Of a stretch of DNA of 64,000 nt, positions 52,955-60,219 are shown in pieces. The notes under the pieces are model-generated. The model searched no databases and was not told the origin of the DNA. It saw only the letters and a program-made list of their open reading frames with translations. The DNA comes from Algoriphagus oliviformis. Its GTDB lineage: Bacteria; Bacteroidota; Bacteroidia; Cytophagales; Cyclobacteriaceae. The stretch covers positions 496,001-560,000 of the forward strand of contig NZ_JAFKCT010000001.1 of the NCBI RefSeq assembly GCF_017254915.1. The letters run 5' to 3'. Position numbers and translations under genes: made by a program. Numbering within the stretch: position 1 is the stretch's first letter; each line of letters opens with the position of its first letter.

Positions 52955-54748
52955 TCAGAAGGGATACTTTCCTTCGGCGATCATGTGATCGGCTATTTGT
53001 CTTCTCAGCTCTTTGGTGTTGACCAGATCGGACTTGGTAAAACGCTTCAGGCCCATCAGCATCACCTTTTGCTCGTCGCCTTTGGTGAAAGATCCGATGG
53101 CCTCTTTCGCTGCGGAATTGATCCTGTCCACGGCTTCGGAAAGATAGACTTGTGCCATCGCAATCTGGTGCGCGCTCGCCTCCTGCCCGTTTTGATTGGC
53201 CAGTTTTTCAGCCCGAAGGATAGCCGACTCGGCGGCATAGATCTCGATCATCACATCGGCCAGGTTCATCATGATCTCCTGCTCGTCTTCGATCTTGTCC
53301 TGCAGGGCCATCGCAGCTTTGCCACCGACCATGAGGAATACCTTCTTGAGCTTTTTGAGGACTTCTTTTTCCGCCGCGAAAAGCTCCGAGGTATCGATGG
53401 TCTCAAAAGAAGGAACGGAAGTCAACTCCGCGGACACGGCCATGGCCGGTTCGAAAAGGTTGATTTCTCCCTTCATGGCTCTTTTCAGCACCATTCCCAC
53501 CATCAGCATTCGGTTGATCTCGTTGGTACCCTCATAGATGCGGGCGATGCGGGCATCCCTGTAGGCGCGCTCCATAGGAGCCTCCGCGGAATAGCCCATT
53601 CCACCGTAGATCTGCACGCCTTGGTCCACCGCATAGTCGAGGACTTCGGAGCCGTGGATCTTGGCGATGGCGCACTCGATGGCAAAAGCCTCGACGCCTT
53701 TCAGCTTGGCCTCGGCATCGCTCATCCCCTCGGCGACCAGCGCATCGATGCGGTCGTCGATGTCCTGACCGGCACGATAGCAGAGCGACTCGGAAACATA
53801 GGTTCGGATCGCCATCTCTGCCAGTTTGGACTTGATGGCTCCAAAGGTGTTGATGCTGACGCCAAATTGCTTGCGCTCCGTGGAGTAGGCGATGCAGCGG
53901 CTGATGACGGTGCGCACCCCACCCAATACCCCAGAACCCAATTTGATTCGGCCGATGTTGAGCACGTTGACGGCGATCTTGAAGCCGTTTTGGCGTTCGG
54001 AAAGCATATTTTCCACCGGGACGGGGCAGTCGTTGAAAAAGACCTGGCGGGTGGACGAACCCTTGATGCCCATCTTTTTCTCCTCCTCGTTCATCGTGAT
54101 CCCACCGAAGGTCTTCTCCACGATGAAGGCCGTCAGGTTTTTGTCATCTTCTATCTTGGCGAAAACGATGAACAAATCGGCAAATCCGGCATTGGAGATC
54201 CACATCTTCTGACCGGTGATGAGGTAGTGGCTGCCATCGGCGGAAAGCACCGCCTTGGTCTTGCCGCTATTCGCATCAGAGCCTGCGTCCGGCTCGGTCA
54301 GGCAATAGCAGGATGCCCACTCGCCGGTGGCGAGCTTGGGCAGGTATTTTTGCTTTTGCTCCGCAGTACCATAGTAGAGGATGGGCAGTGTGCCGATGCC
54401 TGTATGGGCTCCGTAGGTGGTGGAGAAGGAACCGGCCGCGCCAATAATGTCGGCGATCAGCATGGCGGTGTTCACGCTCATACCGAGCCCCCCATACTCC
54501 TCGGGGATGGAAACGCCAAGGAGGCCCAGCTCGCCGGCCTTTCTCAGGATCTCCGGCACCAGCTCCGGGTGCTTCATGCTGTCGATCTCCTCGATCCGCG
54601 GCGTGATCTCCGTATCGATGAAATCCTGGCAGGCCTGTACCATCATTTTTTGCTCTTCGCTGAACTCCTCGGGAATGAAGATATCCTGTGCGGAGGTTTC
54701 CCTGATCAGGAATTCGCCTCCTTGTATTGATTTGGTTACTGTGGACAT
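52955..54748 (-). CDS. Acyl-CoA dehydrogenase (two-domain, long form)
   Basis: 597 residues, longer than the ~390-residue short-chain enzymes. Residues ~30-410 are the canonical fold: 'LLGVSIPEEYGGLGMS', 'CYCLTEPDAGSDANSGKTKA' and 'GQKMWISNAGFADLF' at the FAD site, and 'RIYEGTNEINRM' with the catalytic Glu. Residues ~430-597 are a helical C-terminal domain as in VLCAD/ACAD9-type enzymes. It makes the 2-enoyl-CoA in beta-oxidation. The frame opens at 54775 but ATG 54748 is the likely start, as the codons before it lie in the 7-bp repeat region. Last gene of the beta-oxidation block. Confidence 0.94.
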   Translation of the reverse strand: MSTVTKSIQGGEFLIRETSAQDIFIPEEFSEEQKMMVQACQDFIDTEITPRIEEIDSMKHPELVPEILRKAGELGLLGVSIPEEYGGLGMSVNTAMLIADIIGAAGSFSTTYGAHTGIGTLPILYYGTAEQKQKYLPKLATGEWASCYCLTEPDAGSDANSGKTKAVLSADGSHYLITGQKMWISNAGFADLFIVFAKIEDDKNLTAFIVEKTFGGITMNEEEKKMGIKGSSTRQVFFNDCPVPVENMLSERQNGFKIAVNVLNIGRIKLGSGVLGGVRTVISRCIAYSTERKQFGVSINTFGAIKSKLAEMAIRTYVSESLCYRAGQDIDDRIDALVAEGMSDAEAKLKGVEAFAIECAIAKIHGSEVLDYAVDQGVQIYGGMGYSAEAPMERAYRDARIARIYEGTNEINRMLMVGMVLKRAMKGEINLFEPAMAVSAELTSVPSFETIDTSELFAAEKEVLKKLKKVFLMVGGKAAMALQDKIEDEQEIMMNLADVMIEIYAAESAILRAEKLANQNGQEASAHQIAMAQVYLSEAVDRINSAAKEAIGSFTKGDEQKVMLMGLKRFTKSDLVNTKELRRQIADHMIAEGKYPF

Positions 54749-54783
54749 ATGTTTTTGAGATTTTAGACGTGACACATTACTCT

Positions 54784-54818
54784 AGACTTGAGACATTAGA
54801 CGCAAGACTTAAGACCTA
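54784..54818. repeat. Heptamer array AGACnnn, five units (left flank of four-helix-bundle gene A)
   Basis: AGAC starts at 54784, 54791, 54798, 54805 and 54812: AGACTTG, AGACATT, AGACGCA, AGACTTA, AGACCTA, an exact 7-bp period with variable last three bases. The last unit contains the stop codon of the minus-strand gene A (54816-54818). More weakly matching units continue left to about 54765. Confidence 0.9.
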
Positions 54819-55178
54819 GTGGTTTTTAGATTCAATTTTCAGAATTAGCGCGTAAAGCATTTTTTGTATTTCGGTGATTTCAGAGGTAATGAAATCGGTT
54901 TTTTCAAAGTCAGTAATTTCAAGTTCGACGCAGACATAGATTTGGGTCTCCAGTTCACAAATTGATCCATGGGCAATTCCCAGGAAGTGTGCAAACTCCC
55001 TGTCTGTCCTTCTTCCGCCACCCTCTGCAATGTTGGAAGGAACAGAGACCGACGCCCGCCTCATTTGCGATATCAATCCAAACCTTTCCTCACTTGGAAA
55101 ATTAGCCGTCAACTTATACACCTGAGCGCAAAGTTTTATGGCCCGCTTCCAAACAATCAATTCTTTGTAGTTGTGCAT
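54816..55178 (-). CDS. Four-helix bundle protein A (23S rRNA intervening-sequence protein family)
   Basis: 120 residues. Start 'MHNYKELIVWKRAIKLCAQVYKLT' and core 'SQMRRASVSVPSNIAEGGGR' are the hallmarks of the IVP/S23-like four-helix bundle family, also related to the Avd protein of diversity-generating retroelements. The basic helices suggest RNA or DNA binding. No enzyme activity is known. It stands in the beta-oxidation operon between thiolase and acyl-CoA dehydrogenase on the same strand, flanked by inverted arrays of 7-bp repeats. It is paralogous to gene B, but the two share only moderate identity, so they look like separate arrivals or an old duplication. Confidence 0.9.
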   Translation of the reverse strand: MHNYKELIVWKRAIKLCAQVYKLTANFPSEERFGLISQMRRASVSVPSNIAEGGGRRTDREFAHFLGIAHGSICELETQIYVCVELEITDFEKTDFITSEITEIQKMLYALILKIESKNH

Positions 55179-55203
55179 AGGAGATAAATTTGAAATGGAT
55201 TTG

Positions 55204-55240
55204 GTCTTATTTCTAGCGTCTAGCGTCTTACTTCTTACTA
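55204..55240. repeat. Heptamer array [GT]TCTnnn, five units (right flank of gene A)
   Basis: Units start at 55204, 55211, 55218, 55225 and 55232: GTCTTAT, TTCTAGC, GTCTAGC, GTCTTAC, TTCTTAC, exact 7-bp period. This is the reverse complement orientation of the left array. It ends at the thiolase stop codon (55238-55240). Confidence 0.9.
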
Positions 55241-56413
55241 TTTCAGCAACTCATACACTCCGGCGACGCCCTGTCCGCCACCAACGCAGGCAGTGACGAG
55301 GCCATATTTCTTGTTTTGTCTCCTCAATTCATTGAAGATCTGTACGGAAAGCTTCGCTCCGGTACATCCCAGCGGGTGACCGAGTGCCACCGCTCCACCG
55401 TTGACGTTGACGATGTCCGGATTCATGTCCAGTGACTTCATCACGGCAAGGCCTTGGGCGGCGAAAGCTTCATTCAACTCGACCAAGTCGATGTCGTTTA
55501 GCGTGAGGCCTGCCTGCTTCAAAGCCTTCGGAACTGCCTCCCTCGGGCCAATACCCATGATTCGGGGATCTACGCCGGCTACGGAATAGGAAGCCAGTCT
55601 CGCTACGGGATCCAAGCCCAGCGATTTCATCAGCCGCTCGGACATCACGACCACGAAGGCCGCTCCGTCAGAGGTCTGGGAGGAGTTGCCGGCGGTCACT
55701 TGGCCGCCGTTTTTGAAGGCAGGCTTCAATCCAGCCAACACCTCCTGCGTGGTACCCGCTCGTGGCCCCTCATCGGTATCCACGACGAACTTTCGGGTTT
55801 TCTTTTTCCCCTTCTCGTCGAGGTAGGTTTCCTCGACTTCCACGGGGACGATTTCGTCCTTGAACTTGCCCGCAGCGATGGCCGCCAAGGCTTTCTCATG
55901 GGATCGGACGGAGAAGGCATCCGACTCCTCGCGGGTGATGCTGTATTCCTTGGCCAGCTCCTCGGCAGTCAAGCCCATGCTGATGTAGTAGGAGGGGTGC
56001 TCGGTGGCGATCTTGTAGTTGAGCACGGTCTTGTAGCCCATCATGGGTACCAAAGACATGGATTCCGTGCCGCCCGCGATGATGCAGTCGGCCATTCCCG
56101 CTTTGATTTTGCCTACAGCCAGGGCAATCGCCTCCAGACCAGATCCGCAGTATCGGTTGATGATAAAGCCGGGATTCTCGATTCCCAGCGCCAAAAGGGA
56201 GATCATCCGGCCCATCTGCATGCCTTGCTCGGCCTCGGGGACGGCGTTGCCGACGATGAGGTCGTCGACCATTTTGGTTTCCAAACCGGGTGTATTGGCC
56301 ACCAGGTGTTTGATCACGTCTGCGGCCAAGTCATCCGGGCGGTAAAACCTAAACCCGCCTTTTTTTGCCTTTCCTACCGCTGATCTATATCCGTTGATTA
56401 TGTATGCTTCCAT
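55238..56413 (-). CDS. fadA: Acetyl-CoA acyltransferase (thiolase)
   Basis: 391 residues. The nucleophile Cys89 lies in 'NRYCGSGLEAIA'; 'NVNGGAVALGHPLGCTGA' holds the His, and 'TACVGGGQG' the second Cys. 'VPVEVEETYLDEKGKK' in the middle is the loop region of degradative thiolases. It cleaves 3-ketoacyl-CoA in beta-oxidation. It lies between two four-helix-bundle genes; the spacer to its start (56414-56455) and its stop codon both belong to heptamer arrays. Confidence 0.95.
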   Translation of the reverse strand: MEAYIINGYRSAVGKAKKGGFRFYRPDDLAADVIKHLVANTPGLETKMVDDLIVGNAVPEAEQGMQMGRMISLLALGIENPGFIINRYCGSGLEAIALAVGKIKAGMADCIIAGGTESMSLVPMMGYKTVLNYKIATEHPSYYISMGLTAEELAKEYSITREESDAFSVRSHEKALAAIAAGKFKDEIVPVEVEETYLDEKGKKKTRKFVVDTDEGPRAGTTQEVLAGLKPAFKNGGQVTAGNSSQTSDGAAFVVVMSERLMKSLGLDPVARLASYSVAGVDPRIMGIGPREAVPKALKQAGLTLNDIDLVELNEAFAAQGLAVMKSLDMNPDIVNVNGGAVALGHPLGCTGAKLSVQIFNELRRQNKKYGLVTACVGGGQGVAGVYELLK

Positions 56414-56424
56414 GGTTGTTTTTA

Positions 56425-56459
56425 GTTGAGAGTATCTAGTATCGAGTAGCTGGTATCAA
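56425..56459. repeat. Heptamer array GTATCnn (left flank of gene B)
   Basis: Units at 56425, 56432, 56439, 56446 and 56453: GTTGAGA, GTATCTA, GTATCGA, GTAGCTG, GTATCAA, exact 7-bp period. The last unit overlaps the stop codon of gene B (56456-56458). Confidence 0.88.
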
Positions 56460-56815
56460 GACTTTGCCTCAATTGAGGTCTTTAAACCCATGATCATTCG
56501 CTGCACTTCAGTTAGATCCGATTCCATTTCTCTTGCAGTTTCAGAATCCAATATCCCGACTCGCTCTGAGATGATCATCTGTGTCTCCAGTTCAAAACTT
56601 TCTCCCAGACTGATCTCCAATGAGTTTACAAGCGACTTTCCGGAAGTTTTGGCACAGCCCTCGGCAATATTGGAGGGAATCGAGACTCCAGCTCTTCTCA
56701 TCTGCGAAACCAAGCCGAACTTCTCCTCATTGGGAAAAAGCTTGGTCACAGAATAGATCTTCACTGCGAAGTCGACAGCTTTCTGCCATACTTTGAGTTC
56801 TTTGAAGTTGTGCAT
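56456..56815 (-). CDS. Four-helix bundle protein B (23S rRNA intervening-sequence protein family)
   Basis: 119 residues: 'MHNFKELKVWQKAVDFAVKIYSVTKLFP', 'SQMRRAGVSIPSNIAEGCAKTS' and 'LEISLGESFELETQMIIS' match the IVP/S23-like family. It lies between the HAD/hydratase gene and thiolase, on the same strand, with heptamer arrays on both sides. It shares the core motif with gene A but differs in the second half, so the genes are not a recent copy. Role unknown; in 23S rRNA insertions the same family sits in the loop of a long stem. Confidence 0.9.
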   Translation of the reverse strand: MHNFKELKVWQKAVDFAVKIYSVTKLFPNEEKFGLVSQMRRAGVSIPSNIAEGCAKTSGKSLVNSLEISLGESFELETQMIISERVGILDSETAREMESDLTEVQRMIMGLKTSIEAKS

Positions 56816-56841
56816 GATTAGATGGGTTTAAGATCTCTTGA

Positions 56842-56883
56842 TACTTCGTACTAGCTACTTGATACTGTGTACTTTATACTTTT
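56842..56883. repeat. Heptamer array TACTnnn, six units (right flank of gene B)
   Basis: TACT starts at 56842, 56849, 56856, 56863, 56870 and 56877: TACTTCG, TACTAGC, TACTTGA, TACTGTG, TACTTTA, TACTTTT, exact 7-bp period. It is the inverse of the left array (reverse complement TACCAGC, TACTCGA, TACTAGA). It overlaps the stop codon of the HAD gene (56882-56884). Confidence 0.92.
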
Positions 56884-59287
56884 AATTTCTTAGCGGTTTT
56901 CCCTTAAACAGTATGCTGTGGATCCGCTCTAGGGTCTTTTTCTCCCCAGTCAAGCTCAAAAACGCCTCGCGCTCCAAGTCCAAAAGGTACTGTTCGCTCA
57001 CCTCGGTAGGGGAGGAAAGATCACCTCCAGACATCACCCAGGCCAGCTTGCGGGCGATCTTCGCGTCATGCTCGGAGATATAGGCACCGTACTGCATGCC
57101 GGTGATCCCCGCTTCGAAGAGTGCCAGAGAGGCTTTGCCCTGCACCTTGATATCGGTCTGCTGCACAGGCTGGGTATATCCGGCATCGCTCAGGCTCAAT
57201 ACTTTCCCCTTGGCATCGGCCAATTGGCGCTTGCGGTTGAGGGAAATGCCGTCGCTCTTTCTCAGATAGCCCAATCCCCGAGCTTCCTCGGCGGAAGTGG
57301 AGACTTTGGCAGTGGCGATGTTCATGAAATATTCCTGCAGTCGGTTCAGCTCCACGTCTCCGCTGTGGATGGCGTTGGAGAATCGCAGCGTCATCTCCTT
57401 GGTGCCGCCACCAGCCGGGATCAGTCCGACGCCTACTTCCACCAAGCCCATGTAGAGCTCCGCATGCGCCTGGATATGGTCGGAGTGGAGCGAAAGCTCG
57501 CAACCGCCACCCAAGGCCATGTTGTGGGGTGCAAGGACCACCGGGATAGAAGAGTAGCGCGCCCGCATCATGGTGTTTTGGAACTGCGCAATCATCAGGT
57601 TGATCTCGTCAAAATCCTGATCACCGGCAAACATGAAGAGCATGGCCAAATTGGCTCCTGCGGAGAAATTGGCCCCTTCGTTGCCGATCACCAGCCCTTT
57701 GTAGGACTTTTCCGCCATGCCGATGGCCGTATTGATGCCCTCGATGACCTCCGCACCCATGGAATTCATCTTGGTGTGGAATTCCAAGCCAATCACGTCG
57801 TCACCCAAGTCGTAGACCGTGGAACCGGCATTGCCCCAGACTTTTTTGCCTGCGGACTTCAGCGTGTCCAGGATGATAAAATCCTTCGTTCCGGGGATTT
57901 CCTGATAGCTCTTGCTCGGAATGTCGTAGAAAAGCTTCTTGCCATTCTCGACCTTGTAGAAGGACTCGTTTCCGGCATCGAGCATTTCCCTTACCCAAGC
58001 TGCCGGAGCCTCGCCAGCGGCTTCCATTTTCTCCAGAGTCTCTTTCACGCCCAGCACATCCCAGGTCTCAAATGGCCCCAGCTCCCAACCGAAGCCCGCA
58101 CAGACCGCCTGGTCGATGCGATAGAGCTCGTCGGAGATCTCGGGAATCCGATTGGAACAGTAGCGGAATAGATCGTAGAACGACGCGCGGTAAAACTCAC
58201 CCGCCCGGTCGTCAAAGTTGACCAGAAACTTGATGCGCTTCTTCAGGTCTTCGATGTCCTTGGAAGCCTCCAAAGCTTTGAATTTGGGCTTTTCTACGTC
58301 TTTGTATTCAAACGTCTTCAGGTCTAGCTCCTTCAGCTCTTTCGTCCCGTCCTTGTGGCGGATCATCTTGAAGTAGCCTTGGCCGGTCTTGTCACCAAAC
58401 CATTTGTTGTTGTAAAGCACCTCGACGATATGCGGAAGCTTGAACTTGTCCCGGGATTCGTCGTGGGGAAGGGCTTTGTAGAGGTTGTTGGCCACATTGA
58501 CAGTGGTGTCGAGTCCGACCACGTCCATGGTACGGAAGGTCGCCGACTTGGCGCGTCCGATCACCGGGCCGGTGAGCTTATCCACTTCGGAGACGCTCAG
58601 CCCCATTTTCTCGATGGCATGCATGCCCGAGATGATGGCATAGACGCCGATTCTATTGGCGATGAAAGCCGGAGTGTCTTTGCAGAGCACGGTTTCCTTT
58701 CCGAGAAAGCGGTCGCCGTATTCCATCAGGAAGTCGATGATCTCAGGCTTGGTCTTCGGCCCGGGGATGATCTCTAGCAATCTGAGATATCTGGGCGGGT
58801 TGAAAAAGTGCGTCCCGGCAAAGTTGGCCTGAAAGTCCTCGCTGCGGCCTTCGCACATCATGTGCATGGGAATGCCGGAGGTATTGGACGTGATCAGCGT
58901 ACCTGGCTTTCGGTACTTTTCCACTTTTTCATAAAGCGACTGCTTGATGTCGAGCCGCTCCACCACGACCTCCATCACCCAGTCGTAGTCTTTGATCTTG
59001 GGCAGGTCGTCGTCAAAATTTCCCGTGGTGATCTGGCTTGCAAAAGCCTTGTCGTAGATCGGGGACGGGTTGGACTTGAGGGTACTTTGCAGGGCGGTGT
59101 TCACCACCCGGTTGCGCACGGCGGGATGCTCTTTGGTCAGTCCTTTTTTCTGCTCCTCTTCCGAGAGCTCAAAAGGGACAATGTCCAGCAAAAGTACCTG
59201 CACGCCGATGTTGGCGAAGTGGCAGGCAATGCGCGAACCCATCACCCCTGAACCCAAAATGGCTACTTTCTTAATGGTTCTGTTCAT
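56882..59287 (-). CDS. 3-hydroxyacyl-CoA dehydrogenase / enoyl-CoA hydratase fusion
   Basis: 801 residues. The N-terminal half is the dehydrogenase: 'VAILGSGVMGSRIACHFANIG' binds NAD, 'GTHFFNPPRYLRLLEIIPG' is the signature, with a second HAD C-domain near 'FLVNFDDRAGEFYR'. The C-terminal half (~500-720) is a crotonase fold ('FSAGANLAMLF', 'PVVLAPHNMALGGGCELSLHSD', 'EVGVGLIPAGGGTKE'). The order is opposite to E. coli FadB, where the hydratase comes first. It performs the second and third steps of beta-oxidation. A small hairpin (TCAGGC-CGGA-GCCTGA, 59302-59317) lies 15 bp before the start. Confidence 0.94.
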   Translation of the reverse strand: MNRTIKKVAILGSGVMGSRIACHFANIGVQVLLLDIVPFELSEEEQKKGLTKEHPAVRNRVVNTALQSTLKSNPSPIYDKAFASQITTGNFDDDLPKIKDYDWVMEVVVERLDIKQSLYEKVEKYRKPGTLITSNTSGIPMHMMCEGRSEDFQANFAGTHFFNPPRYLRLLEIIPGPKTKPEIIDFLMEYGDRFLGKETVLCKDTPAFIANRIGVYAIISGMHAIEKMGLSVSEVDKLTGPVIGRAKSATFRTMDVVGLDTTVNVANNLYKALPHDESRDKFKLPHIVEVLYNNKWFGDKTGQGYFKMIRHKDGTKELKELDLKTFEYKDVEKPKFKALEASKDIEDLKKRIKFLVNFDDRAGEFYRASFYDLFRYCSNRIPEISDELYRIDQAVCAGFGWELGPFETWDVLGVKETLEKMEAAGEAPAAWVREMLDAGNESFYKVENGKKLFYDIPSKSYQEIPGTKDFIILDTLKSAGKKVWGNAGSTVYDLGDDVIGLEFHTKMNSMGAEVIEGINTAIGMAEKSYKGLVIGNEGANFSAGANLAMLFMFAGDQDFDEINLMIAQFQNTMMRARYSSIPVVLAPHNMALGGGCELSLHSDHIQAHAELYMGLVEVGVGLIPAGGGTKEMTLRFSNAIHSGDVELNRLQEYFMNIATAKVSTSAEEARGLGYLRKSDGISLNRKRQLADAKGKVLSLSDAGYTQPVQQTDIKVQGKASLALFEAGITGMQYGAYISEHDAKIARKLAWVMSGGDLSSPTEVSEQYLLDLEREAFLSLTGEKKTLERIHSILFKGKPLRN

Positions 59288-59329
59288 TGTGTTATGTTTT
59301 GTCAGGCCGGAGCCTGAGGGCTATTGTTT

Positions 59330-59505
59330 TACATCATTATACGCAATCTTACCAGTAAGCGAATTTGCTTCTTCAATCTGGTCGGAAGACCCCGACACGT
59401 CGGGCAGGCGATGACCGAAGACCGAAGTAGGGCAAAGCCCCAATTTTAGCGTTCTTTCGGATTGTCGCGGCTGCCTAATGGCATAAGAGTGGATAATCAT
59501 ATTGT
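59330..59505. repeat. Intergenic hairpins with possible relic heptamers
   Basis: The 218-bp gap between the MarR and HAD genes contains CCCGAC-AC-GTCGGG (59390-59404 region) and GATGACC, GAAGACC, GAAGTAG at 59410, 59417 and 59424, again seven apart. It resembles the arrays near the four-helix-bundle genes but has no such gene. Confidence 0.45.
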
Positions 59506-59967
59506 TTATAATTCGAATACCGGTTTGTTGATCTCGTTGCCGTTGACCTGGTCGATGACCAGTTGGATCTTTTCAAATACGCCAAAAAAGGTCTCCAGTT
59601 CCTTTTCACTGACAACCTCTCGGATCTGCTCGTTGAAGTCCATGATGGTTTTCACCGAGCGTTCCTTTTTTTCCTTGCCCTCTTCGGTGAGAAAAATCCT
59701 CACGGAGCGCTTGTCTTGGGGGTCGGCCTTCTTGTAGATTAGGCCTTTTTCCTCCATAGTCTTCAGCATGCGGGTGAGGCTGCGGGTCTCCAGGCCGATC
59801 AGGGGGGCGATTTTGGTCGCCGGAGTGCCATCCTTGGAGTGGATATTGATCAGGACAAAGCCGATGGCGGTGGTGAAGCCCTCTTCTGCTGCCTGCTGGT
59901 TGTACATGCGGGAGATGGCATGCCAGGCACTCTTGATGTGGTAGTCAACGGTCTCTTCTCTTTTCAT
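59506..59967 (-). CDS. MarR-family transcriptional regulator
   Basis: 153 residues. Winged helix with 'PATKIAPLIGLETRSLTRMLKTMEEKGLI' (recognition helix) and wing 'DPQDKRSVRIFLTEEGKE'; long helices at both ends form the dimer. It is first in the beta-oxidation block, 218 bp before the HAD gene, with ATGCATGCAT palindromes 48-78 bp before its start. It is therefore likely to repress the block and itself and to be released by acyl-CoA or fatty acid; the ligand is inference. Confidence 0.92.
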   Translation of the reverse strand: MKREETVDYHIKSAWHAISRMYNQQAAEEGFTTAIGFVLINIHSKDGTPATKIAPLIGLETRSLTRMLKTMEEKGLIYKKADPQDKRSVRIFLTEEGKEKKERSVKTIMDFNEQIREVVSEKELETFFGVFEKIQLVIDQVNGNEINKPVFEL

Positions 59968-60014
59968 GGGTACAAAAAGCTGAATTTGGGCAGACCTAAT
60001 TTAGGATATATTTT

Positions 60015-60054
60015 GTATGCATGCATACTATTTTCAAAAAAGTTATGCATGCAT
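60015..60054. promoter_or_regulatory. Two MarR-type palindromes
   Basis: GTATGCATGCATAC (60015-60028) is a perfect 14-bp palindrome; ATGCATGCAT (60045-60054) is a second copy of its core. Centre-to-centre distance is 28 bp. They lie between the MarR start and the acyl-CoA ligase stop. Confidence 0.7.
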
Positions 60055-60219
60055 CACAAATTATCGACTGTGATTTCGCAGGTTGATAAAATAAAAAGCC
60101 GAAAAACTATCTTCTCCCACGTATAATCAGAATAAAAACAGTCAAAAAATCAATATTCCAATAACTAATTCTGAGATTATCCTTTTGTCAACAAATCAAA
60201 AGCACAAAAAGGCAGGGAC

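Noticed and set aside
52943..54730. 595-residue open frame on the plus strand
   Set aside because: Antisense shadow of the acyl-CoA dehydrogenase, which has intact FAD and catalytic motifs.
54765..56883. CRISPR array as explanation for the heptamers
   Set aside because: Units are 7 bp with no spacers of 25-40 bp, no cas genes nearby, and consensus differs between sites.
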